NCBI GenBank assembly: GCA_964573545.1
Contig: CAZNJQ010000031.1
Span: forward strand, 1-5,456
Length of the DNA stretch: 5,456 nt
Direction of reading: 5' to 3'
Origin: CAZNJQ01 sp964573545
GTDB lineage: Bacteria; Patescibacteriota; Minisyncoccia; Phycocordibacterales; UBA2135
Part shown: positions 1-5,416 of the stretch, piece after piece
Position numbering within the stretch: position 1 is the first letter of the stretch
How the letters are laid out: the number at the start of each line of letters is the position of its first letter
The notes under the pieces: generated by a model
Told to the model about the DNA's origin: nothing
The model's input: the letters and a program-made list of their open reading frames with translations, nothing else
Databases searched by the model: none
Position numbers and translations under genes: made by a program

Positions 1-12
1 CGATACAGATCG

Positions 13-735
13 CTATTTCTTGAGTTCGCGCTCGATGAGCGATTTCATTGTGTCAAATGATTCTGCGCCGGAGACAGGGATTGTTTTGCCGTCTTTGGTG
101 AGAATAACGGAGTACGGCGTGCCGCGCGCTCCTGCGGCTACTGCATCTGCGAGGTCATCTGCGACGCGCGCCGCGTACTTTCCGCTTGCAAGACATTCTT
201 CGAATGCCGTGCGGTTAAGGCCGATGTCTTCGGCGAGGTCCGGCAGTATAGCAAGGTCGAGGTTGTCGTTCGAGGGCGTCACTGAAAATATTTTGTCAGT
301 GAATTCCCAGAATGCGAGTTGTCCTCCAAGTTCTGCGGCGCACTCGGTTGCCTCCGCCTCTTTTCGCGCTTTCGTGTGAATGCTATCAAGCGGGAAATGC
401 CGGTATACCCACGCCACGGAACCCGCATCACCGTATTCTTGTATGACGCGCTTCATTGTCTCCTGGAATGTCTTGCAGAATGGGCACTCGAGGTCGGAGA
501 ATTCTACGATTACGATTTCCGCATCGGGGCTGCCTACTCTATGGTCTCGTGCGGTCACGGGCTTTAATTCCGGAACGCGTGCCGAATCCTCCGGTAGAGT
601 GTTTCCTCCCCAAGAAAAGCCGTTTGAGAGAATGATTGCTCCGGCTATGATGATACTCGCGCCTACGATGGCGAGCGGAATAAGCGCGTTATTTCCAATT
701 CCCGTTATTTTTTTCTCGTTTGTTTGTTCATCCAT
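13..735 (-). CDS. Membrane-anchored DsbA-family thiol oxidoreductase (thioredoxin fold)
   Basis: A 240-residue protein predicted to handle disulfide exchange outside the cytoplasm. Residues 1-16 are a short polar, charged N-terminus. Residues 17-37 are a hydrophobic segment that reads as an uncleaved signal anchor, and a linker runs to about residue 60. The thioredoxin-fold domain follows: an EIVIVEFSDLECPFC strand carries the CXXC pair C84/C87, a helical insert spans about 115-200, and GTPY (P207) is the expected cis-proline loop facing the active site. This is the DsbA/BdbD-like 'thioredoxin_4' type. Two further cysteines, C132 and C181, lie in the helical insert. I chose the ATG at 735 because the open frame extends upstream to 897 only through a non-hydrophobic stretch that overlaps the divergent zip gene and its promoter, while 735 places the anchor at the N-terminus. 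No Shine-Dalgarno precedes it (ACTCAAATCAAAAAT). Family assignment is firm. Whether it oxidises, isomerises or reduces cannot be told from sequence, and no DsbB/VKOR partner is in the window. Confidence 0.88.
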   Translation of the reverse strand: MDEQTNEKKITGIGNNALIPLAIVGASIIIAGAIILSNGFSWGGNTLPEDSARVPELKPVTARDHRVGSPDAEIVIVEFSDLECPFCKTFQETMKRVIQEYGDAGSVAWVYRHFPLDSIHTKARKEAEATECAAELGGQLAFWEFTDKIFSVTPSNDNLDLAILPDLAEDIGLNRTAFEECLASGKYAARVADDLADAVAAGARGTPYSVILTKDGKTIPVSGAESFDTMKSLIERELKK

Positions 736-808
736 ATTTTTGATTTGAGTGAATTGTAATAGTGCGCACAGTGTATCACGGAATCCGAGAAATGGCACAT
801 GCCCCGCG

Positions 809-837
809 TTGACCATACGCCATGCGCGGTGTATCAT
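809..837 (+). promoter_or_regulatory. Sigma70-type promoter for the ZIP transporter gene
   Basis: TTGACC (809-814) and TATCAT (832-837) each match the consensus hexamers at 5 of 6 positions and are separated by exactly 17 bases. Transcription would begin near 844-846, leaving a leader of about 40 bases before the ATG at 885. The placement in the divergent gap upstream of zip fits. No operator, such as a Zur-like palindrome, is evident around it. Confidence 0.6.
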
Positions 838-884
838 AGAATTTACGAGTTTACTCTTTACCAGCATTATTCTCCGCACTGAAC

Positions 885-1670
885 ATGACCATTGCATGGC
901 TGTACGCCCTAGGAAGCGTCTTTCTGGTGAGTCTTATCTCGCTTATCGGCGTTTTTTTTATAACGCTTAAAAAAGAATTTTTAGGGAAAATCATCTTTTT
1001 TTTGGTGAGCCTTTCCGTCGGAGCGCTCTTCGGCGGCGCGTTTATCCACCTCATACCTCCGGCATTTGAAAGCGGTCTTCCTCCGGAGCTCATTTCCGCC
1101 GCGGTTCTCGCTGGCGTATTTGTTTTTTTCATCCTTGAAAAATTCTTGCACTGGCACCATGCATATTCGCATGAGGGGAGTGAGGTGGCGGAGCACTATC
1201 ACTGCGAAGGGCATCCAGCGGCGGTAAAGCCAGTCGGTTTCCTTGTCCTCACATCGGACGCGCTTCATAATTTTCTGGACGGTATCATCATCGGCGTCTC
1301 ATATCTCGTGAGTGTTGAGGTCGGGGTCGCGGCAACGATTGCCATCTTTATCCACGAAATCCCGCAAGAAATCGGCGATTTCGGTCTTTTACTTCATGCA
1401 GGGTTTTCACGGACGCGGGCGCTTGCGTTCAACTTCATTTCCGCATCGCTTGCCGCCTTGGGAGCACTTCTCGCACTCTTTGCGGGAGAGCGCATAGAGA
1501 TGATAGTACCGTTCATTCTTGCCGCTGCGGCAGGAGGGTTTATCTATATCGCGGGCTCCGACCTTGTTCCTGAGCTTCATAAAACGACCGAACCGTCAAA
1601 ATCATCCATCCAAATACTTGCTATCGTCGTCGGACTCCTGGTTATGTTTGCACTCCTTGCATTCGAGTGA
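885..1670 (+). CDS. ZIP-family divalent metal (probably zinc) transporter
   Basis: A 261-residue inner-membrane protein of the ZIP (SLC39-like) family, expected to bring Zn2+ or related divalent ions into the cytoplasm. Hydrophobic segments fall at about 5-27, 35-57, 70-88, 118-143, 147-170, 180-200, 205-227 and 243-260, the usual eight. The metal-site signatures are present: HNFLDG in TM4 (H128, N129, D132) and HEIPQEIGDFG in TM5 (H157, E158, E162, D165), the form seen in the LIV-1/GufA-like branch rather than the ZupT form. The TM3-TM4 loop is metal-ligand rich (H89, H91, H92, H96, H104, H106, C107, H110), as in many ZIPs. ATG 885 is the first possible ATG after an in-frame stop at 837-839. 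There is no Shine-Dalgarno before it (TTCTCCGCACTGAAC). Length matches bacterial ZIPs. It ends 70 bases before ftsH with no terminator between, so read-through into ftsH is likely. Metal specificity is inferred, not shown. Confidence 0.9.
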   Translation: MTIAWLYALGSVFLVSLISLIGVFFITLKKEFLGKIIFFLVSLSVGALFGGAFIHLIPPAFESGLPPELISAAVLAGVFVFFILEKFLHWHHAYSHEGSEVAEHYHCEGHPAAVKPVGFLVLTSDALHNFLDGIIIGVSYLVSVEVGVAATIAIFIHEIPQEIGDFGLLLHAGFSRTRALAFNFISASLAALGALLALFAGERIEMIVPFILAAAAGGFIYIAGSDLVPELHKTTEPSKSSIQILAIVVGLLVMFALLAFE

Positions 1671-1675
1671 GAAGT

Positions 1676-1704
1676 TTGTTTTTGGATTTGCAAACAGATA
1701 TAGT
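1676..1704 (+). promoter_or_regulatory. Possible promoter upstream of ftsH
   Basis: TATAGT at 1699-1704 matches the -10 consensus at 5 of 6 positions. TTGTTT at 1676-1681, 17 bases upstream, is a weak -35. The start site would be near 1711, giving a leader of about 30 bases. The site lies wholly in the 70-base gap between zip and ftsH, so ftsH may have its own promoter in addition to read-through from zip. An 8-base palindrome TTTGCAAA (1687-1694) sits in the spacer. Confidence 0.35.
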
Positions 1705-1740
1705 ACTTACAGATGAGTCGCGGGAGCTAGGTAGAGGGAG

Positions 1741-3672
1741 ATGAACAAGCGCATCCTCTTGTGGGCAGCCATTGCCCTGCTTCTTTTTGGGCTTGCGAAT
1801 ATAATACTTGGAAAACACCCTGATAGTACGGGGTCACAAGGGAATCTTCCGTATTCCGCTTTCCTTGAGCACGTTGAAAATCACCGAGTTGCTTCGGTGC
1901 ACATCGAGGGCCGTTTTGTCAGTGGCACGCTTGAAAAAGGCGGAGCTTTCAAAACATACATCCCTGATGTCGGCGATCCCGGGCTTATGCCGCTTTTGCG
2001 GGCGAAGGGGGTTGAGATATCTGCTGCTCCGGTGCAGAACGAGGGGTCTTTTTTCAACACTCTTCTCTCGTGGTTTCCGATGCTTCTTCTCATCGGCGTG
2101 TGGATATTTTTCATGCGTCGTATGGGTGGTGCAGGAGGCGGAGGCGGGCTCGGTGGTTTTGGGAAATCCCAAGCGCATCTCTTGCATCGGGACATGCGGA
2201 TAGTTACGTTTGCCGATGTTGCAGGCGTTGATGAGGCAAAAGCGGAAGTCGAGGAAATCGTCGAGTTTCTCCGAGACCCGTATCGGTTTGAGGTTCTGGG
2301 TGGCAAAATTCCGAAAGGCGTGCTCTTGGTGGGGCCGCCGGGCACCGGTAAAACACTTCTCGCTCGTGCGATTGCGGGTGAGGCGAACGTACCGTTTTTT
2401 ACCGTATCGGGTTCGGGTTTCGTCGAGATGTTCGTCGGCGTTGGCGCTGCGCGTGTTCGCGATATGTTTGCACAGGCAAAAAAGAATGCCCCGTGCATTA
2501 TCTTTATTGACGAGCTTGACGCAGTCGGCAGGCATCGCGGCGCCGGTATCGGCGGCGGGAATGATGAACGCGAACAGACGTTAAACCAGATACTCGTCGA
2601 GATGGACGGTTTTGAGACGAATGAAGGCGTGATCATCGTGGCTGCGACGAACCGCCCGGATGTGTTAGATCCGGCGATTCTCCGTCCTGGCCGGTTTGAC
2701 CGGCAGGTTGTTGTACCGGTTCCCGATGTGTTAGGGCGTGAGCAGATTCTTAAAGTTCATACTCGGAAGATTCGGATGGCGGGAAATATTGATCTGCGGA
2801 AAATTGCACGAGGAACTCCCGGCTTATCGGGTGCTGATCTTGCAAATCTTGCCAACGAAGCGGCACTTCTTGCCGCACGGAAGAGAAAACACACAGTGAC
2901 CAGTGCCGATTTTGAAGAAGCAAAGGACAAAGTCTTGATGGGAGCGGAGCGGCGCTCAATGGTTATGAGCGACGATGAAAAGAAATTGACCGCGTACCAT
3001 GAAGCTGGGCACGCGATCGTGACACTCAATGTTCCCGTGAGCGACCCGCTTCACAAGGTGACAATCATTCCTCGCGGGCGGGCATTGGGCGTTACGATGT
3101 CCCTTCCCGAGCGCGACCATCTGAGCGTCTCTCTTCTTAAACTTGAGTCTCGTCTTATTATTCTATTCGGCGGGCGTGTTGCCGAAGAGCTCGTATTTGG
3201 CGCCAAGCATGTGAGTACCGGCGCTTCAAACGATATTTTACAGGCGACGCGGATTGCACGGGCGATGGTGTCCGAATATGGTATGAGTGAAAAGCTTGGT
3301 CTCGTCCGATATCGCACGGACGAAGAAGAAGTTTTCCTGGGACATTCAATTGGTCAGCAAAAGAATGTGTCAAACAGGACCGCGGAGCTTATTGATGAAG
3401 AAGTTCGCGACATTATCTCGTACGCGGCAAAAAGAGCATTGGATATTCTCACTGAACACAGAGAGGATCTCACTCGGCTTGCGGAGGCGCTTCTTGAACA
3501 TGAAACCTTAAGCGGTGAAGACATTAAAAGACTGCTTGCAGGGGAGGATATTCAAGGGAATCGCGAGTATGACGAAAAGCCTGCCGGAGGCAGAATGCCG
3601 CTTCATGGATCCGTGCCAGAGACGGGTACGCGGCCCGAAAAAGGCAAAGGAAATCCGGATGGCACTCTGTAG
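1741..3672 (+). CDS. ftsH: ATP-dependent zinc metalloprotease FtsH
   Basis: A complete 643-residue FtsH (E. coli FtsH is about 645), a membrane-bound hexameric AAA+ protease that extracts and degrades unassembled membrane proteins and regulatory proteins. TM1 is about 5-23, the extracytoplasmic domain about 24-103, TM2 about 104-125, and a glycine-rich linker about 129-142. In the AAA+ module, Walker A is GPPGTGKT (198-205), the aromatic pore loop is MFVG (230-233), Walker B is FIDE with D257/E258, and the SRH arginines in LRPGRFDRQ are R315 and R318. The protease domain has HEAGH with zinc ligands H420 and H424, catalytic E421, and the third ligand D498 in GASND. All catalytic residues are intact. 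The C-terminal tail after about 605 is polar and non-conserved. ATG 1741 gives the canonical architecture. It is preceded by the purine-rich AGGTAGAGGGAG, whose GGAG abuts the ATG, so the effective binding core is probably GAGG, 3 bases upstream. A strong terminator follows 28 bases after the stop. Confidence 0.98.
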   Translation: MNKRILLWAAIALLLFGLANIILGKHPDSTGSQGNLPYSAFLEHVENHRVASVHIEGRFVSGTLEKGGAFKTYIPDVGDPGLMPLLRAKGVEISAAPVQNEGSFFNTLLSWFPMLLLIGVWIFFMRRMGGAGGGGGLGGFGKSQAHLLHRDMRIVTFADVAGVDEAKAEVEEIVEFLRDPYRFEVLGGKIPKGVLLVGPPGTGKTLLARAIAGEANVPFFTVSGSGFVEMFVGVGAARVRDMFAQAKKNAPCIIFIDELDAVGRHRGAGIGGGNDEREQTLNQILVEMDGFETNEGVIIVAATNRPDVLDPAILRPGRFDRQVVVPVPDVLGREQILKVHTRKIRMAGNIDLRKIARGTPGLSGADLANLANEAALLAARKRKHTVTSADFEEAKDKVLMGAERRSMVMSDDEKKLTAYHEAGHAIVTLNVPVSDPLHKVTIIPRGRALGVTMSLPERDHLSVSLLKLESRLIILFGGRVAEELVFGAKHVSTGASNDILQATRIARAMVSEYGMSEKLGLVRYRTDEEEVFLGHSIGQQKNVSNRTAELIDEEVRDIISYAAKRALDILTEHREDLTRLAEALLEHETLSGEDIKRLLAGEDIQGNREYDEKPAGGRMPLHGSVPETGTRPEKGKGNPDGTL

Positions 3673-3700
3673 ACAGAGCATTAGGCATAGCAGAATCAAG

Positions 3701-3731
3701 GCGCTTCGACTAACCACGAGGCGCTTTTTTT
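3701..3731 (+). terminator. Rho-independent terminator after ftsH
   Basis: GCGCTTCG (3701-3708) pairs with CGAGGCGC (3717-3724) over 8 bp, including one G-T wobble, around an 8-base loop. AAG on the 5' side can extend the stem into the T run. Seven T follow at 3725-3731. The hairpin starts 28 bases after the ftsH stop and separates ftsH from the zinc-ribbon/tgt pair. Confidence 0.88.
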
Positions 3732-3770
3732 GTGTTGCATAGGAACCTTCTTTATGATTATATGTATGAT
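3730..3770 (+). promoter_or_regulatory. Low-confidence promoter region for the zinc-ribbon/tgt pair
   Basis: Because a terminator closes ftsH, the next two genes need their own promoter in 3732-3869. The best -10 candidates are two copies of TATGAT (3753-3758 and 3765-3770; 5 of 6 matches each). The first has TTGTGT (3730-3735) 17 bases upstream, a weak -35 that overlaps the terminator T run. A good-looking TTGACG at 3808-3813 has no -10 at any acceptable spacing. The rest of the gap up to 3869 shows no convincing riboswitch or hairpin. Confidence 0.25.
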
Positions 3771-3869
3771 ACGTGTTCAAGTGTAAATACGCTCACGGTA
3801 GTATGCGTTGACGCTATTTTACTCTGAATCGCGAAGGTCGTTAGTATTAGCTTTCATTTCAAACGTAAA

Positions 3870-4181
3870 ATGGCGTTCAATGATAATGGCGGTCGCACGA
3901 AGCCCATGGTCCGGGGAAACTGGACATGCTCAAAGTGCGGAGGCGCTATAACGGAATTGCCGTTCGAGCCGGACGCGAGCCGGGTCGGAGAGCTGAAGTG
4001 CCGCGATTGTTTCGTCCGCAAAGAAGGACGACAAAGCGGTAACGCTCGAAGACCCATGGTCCAGGGAAACTGGACATGCTCCAAGTGCGGAAACTCGATA
4101 ACGGAATTGCCGTTCAACCCTGACCCGTCGCGGCTTGACGGACTTATGTGCCGCGATTGCCACAAGGAGAGGAGGGGATAA
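3870..4181 (+). CDS. Small protein of two tandem CxxC zinc ribbons
   Basis: A 103-residue soluble protein with no membrane segment. Two near-identical units (P12-C47 and P62-C97, 27 of 36 residues the same) each read GNWTCSKCG..ITELPF.P...R....CRDC. Their ligands are C20/C23/C44/C47 and C70/C73/C94/C97, spaced CX2C-X20-CX2C, so each unit should hold one zinc ion. The CxxCG...LPF.P...CRDC pattern resembles small uncharacterised zinc-ribbon proteins I associate with Patescibacteria and some other bacteria, mostly single-unit. Basic C-terminus (KERRG) and basic linker (RKEGRQ, RR) suggest contact with nucleic acid or ribosomes, which is inference only. ATG 3870 is the first start after an in-frame TGA at 3825-3827 and lacks a Shine-Dalgarno. 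ATG 3906 just before GNWTC is a possible alternative. Its stop is one base from the tgt GTG, and its last codons contain the tgt ribosome binding site, so the two are surely co-transcribed. Function unknown. Confidence 0.85.
   Translation: MAFNDNGGRTKPMVRGNWTCSKCGGAITELPFEPDASRVGELKCRDCFVRKEGRQSGNARRPMVQGNWTCSKCGNSITELPFNPDPSRLDGLMCRDCHKERRG
3903..4159 (+). repeat. In-frame tandem duplication, period 150 bases
   Basis: Bases 3903-4009 and 4053-4159 align without any gap at a 150-base offset (50 codons). I count 86 of 107 identical bases, with 54 of the first 60 identical and most differences in the middle of the unit. Each copy encodes one zinc ribbon, and the 43 bases between copies encode the linker. 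Confidence 0.9.
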
Positions 4182-4185
4182 GGTG
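4170..4185 (+). promoter_or_regulatory. Shine-Dalgarno and GTG start of tgt, inside the end of the zinc-ribbon gene
   Basis: AGGAGG at 4170-4175 is a full consensus ribosome binding site, 7 bases before a GTG at 4183-4185 that is in frame with tgt. It overlaps the final RRG codons of the zinc-ribbon gene, whose TAA is at 4179-4181. This fixes the tgt start and implies translational coupling. The ATG at 4135 in the same frame would overlap the zinc-ribbon gene by 47 bases and has no comparable site. Confidence 0.8.
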
Positions 4186-5373
4186 TCCACAAAAAANNNN
4201 NNNNNNNNNNNNNNNNNNNNNNNNNNNNNNNNNNNNNNNNNNNNNNNNNNNNNNNNNNNNNNNNNNNNNNNNNNNNNNNNNNNNNNNNNNNNNNNNAAGA
4301 CTTCTCACGGAGAAGTGGAGACCCCCGCGTTCGTTCCCGTCGCGACGCAAGCGGTCGTCAAAGCGCTTGATTCGGCGCGCGTTCTTGAGACAAAGACGCA
4401 GCTCCTTATCGCGAATACGTACCACCTCCATCTTCGTCCAGGGGAGCGCATTATAAAGAATGCGGGAGGGCTCCATTCGTTCATGCACTGGCCGCGGCCG
4501 CTCATGACGGACTCCGGAGGATTTCAGGTGTTCAGTCTCGGTTTTGGGAAAGACCTTGCATCAAGCAAGATGTCGAAGAAGCGCGAACGCGAGGAGATTC
4601 CTCCCGCACTGCAGCCTACCTCGCTTAAGATCACAGAGGATGGGGTCTTATTTAGATCGTACCTTGACGGGAAAGAGCTTTTTATAGGCCCCAGAGAATC
4701 AATGGCTATCCAGCGCGCGCTTGGCGCGGATATTATTTTTGCATTTGACGAATGTCCGCCGCCACGTGTGGCAGAGGCGTATATGATTGCATCCGTCGAG
4801 AAGACGCATCGGTGGGCAAAGCGGTCGCTTGACGCGCATGACCCGAAGCAGGCGCTCTATGGAATCGTGCAGGGCGGAAGATTTAAGAACCTGCGGATAC
4901 AGAGCGCCCGCTTTATAGGAGCGCTTCCGTTTGATGGATTCGGCATCGGAGGGGAGTTCGGCGCATCGAAACGCGAGATGGGGAACATGCTTCACTCCGT
5001 ATCCGATGAGCTGCCACATGGCAAACCGCGCCACCTCCTCGGAGTGGGGCATCCCGAAGATATTGAGATCATCGTGCGCGCCGGTATGGATACATTCGAC
5101 TGCATTGCGCCGACGCATTATGCTCGCCGCGGTATCGCGTATACCTCGAAAGGTATGGTGGACCTGAAGAAGAAAATATTCGGGAGAGACAAGAAGCCGC
5201 TTGACCCGTCGTGTTCGTGTTTTGTCTGCACTTCATATTCCAGGCACTACCTGCACCACCTTCTTCGCGCGCATGAGATAACGCCGCTTGAGCTCTTGTC
5301 GTTCCACAATCTCTATTTTTTCAATACGAGACTCGAAGATATCCGGCGTCGCATCAAGACCGGCACGTTTTAA
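4183..5373 (+). CDS. tgt: tRNA-guanine(34) transglycosylase (TGT), interrupted by an assembly gap
   Basis: Exchanges G34 in the anticodon of GUN tRNAs (Asp, Asn, His, Tyr) for a 7-deazaguanine base on the queuosine pathway. The start is GTG 4183, giving (M)STK before the N run at 4197-4296. Sequence resumes at 4297 with KTSHGEVETPAFVPV. About 358 residues are readable, so only part of the N-terminus is hidden (E. coli TGT has 375). Landmarks are TDSGGFQVFSL (base-binding Asp, codon 4510), FDECPPP (Asp 4747), GIVQGG, and FDCIAPT with the nucleophile Asp at 5098. The zinc site is CSCFVC (Cys 5212, 5218, 5227) plus His 5305 in SFHNL. Differences from E. coli are about 25 extra, highly charged residues after VFSLG (4543-4626), GGEFGAS where GGLAVGE is usual (4948-4968), and PTHYARRG where PTRNARNG is usual (5110-5133). 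These look lineage-specific rather than degenerative, because all catalytic and zinc residues remain. Annotated length includes 100 N and is therefore nominal. Confidence 0.95.
   Translation: MSTKXXXXXXXXXXXXXXXXXXXXXXXXXXXXXXXXXXKTSHGEVETPAFVPVATQAVVKALDSARVLETKTQLLIANTYHLHLRPGERIIKNAGGLHSFMHWPRPLMTDSGGFQVFSLGFGKDLASSKMSKKREREEIPPALQPTSLKITEDGVLFRSYLDGKELFIGPRESMAIQRALGADIIFAFDECPPPRVAEAYMIASVEKTHRWAKRSLDAHDPKQALYGIVQGGRFKNLRIQSARFIGALPFDGFGIGGEFGASKREMGNMLHSVSDELPHGKPRHLLGVGHPEDIEIIVRAGMDTFDCIAPTHYARRGIAYTSKGMVDLKKKIFGRDKKPLDPSCSCFVCTSYSRHYLHHLLRAHEITPLELLSFHNLYFFNTRLEDIRRRIKTGTF
4197..4296. other. Assembly gap of exactly 100 N
   Basis: A run of exactly 100 undetermined bases, the conventional placeholder for a scaffold gap of unknown size. 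It falls just after the first codons of tgt. The frame happens to be kept across it, but the real gap length is not known. The join itself is supported because tgt-frame sequence and a matching start lie on both sides. Confidence 0.95.
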
Positions 5374-5382
5374 GCGGAGAAA

Positions 5383-5416
5383 CATAAAAACGCACGGAAG
5401 TCCGTGCGTTTTTATG
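5383..5416. terminator. Bidirectional rho-independent terminator after tgt
   Basis: A perfect 16-base inverted repeat: CATAAAAACGCACGGA (5383-5398), AG, TCCGTGCGTTTTTATG (5401-5416). The GC-rich core CGCACGG/CCGTGCG is flanked by five A on the left and five T on the right, so it can terminate transcription from either side. It begins 10 bases after the tgt stop. Its symmetry suggests a convergent gene beyond the window. Confidence 0.9.

Noticed and set aside
753..783. Leftward promoter for the DsbA-like gene (TACAAT at 758-753 on the minus strand)
   Set aside because: The -10 matches 5 of 6, but no acceptable -35 lies 16-19 bases upstream, and the implied leader would be only about 10 bases. 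Too weak to list.
736..897. N-terminal extension of the DsbA-like gene to an ATG at 897
   Set aside because: It would add 54 non-hydrophobic residues before the membrane anchor, overlap the zip start and cover the zip promoter. No ribosome binding site supports it.
1674..1695. GTTTG...CAAAC hairpin after zip as a terminator
   Set aside because: The stem is only 5 bp and AT-rich with a 12-base loop and no T tract after it. It is more likely part of the ftsH promoter region.
1834..2636. Long minus-strand frames of 233 and 251 residues opposite ftsH
   Set aside because: Both lie wholly antisense to the intact conserved ftsH and show low-complexity Ser/Pro/Arg-rich composition typical of shadow frames. 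No recognisable domain.
3808..3813. TTGACG as -35 of a promoter before the zinc-ribbon gene
   Set aside because: Spacings of 15-19 bases lead only to GC-rich hexamers with no -10 resemblance.
3903..4159. Tandem repeat as a CRISPR or intergenic repeat array
   Set aside because: There are only two units, the period is a whole number of codons, the frame is kept, and each unit codes a complete zinc ribbon.
4135..4182. tgt starting at ATG 4135
   Set aside because: This would overlap the zinc-ribbon gene by 47 bases without a ribosome binding site. GTG 4183 has an ideal one and sits directly after the upstream stop.
3854..4192. Minus-strand frames opposite the zinc-ribbon gene, with an internal repeat of their own
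   Set aside because: Their repetition is just the reverse complement of the duplicated zinc-ribbon DNA, and they have no start signal or recognisable domain.
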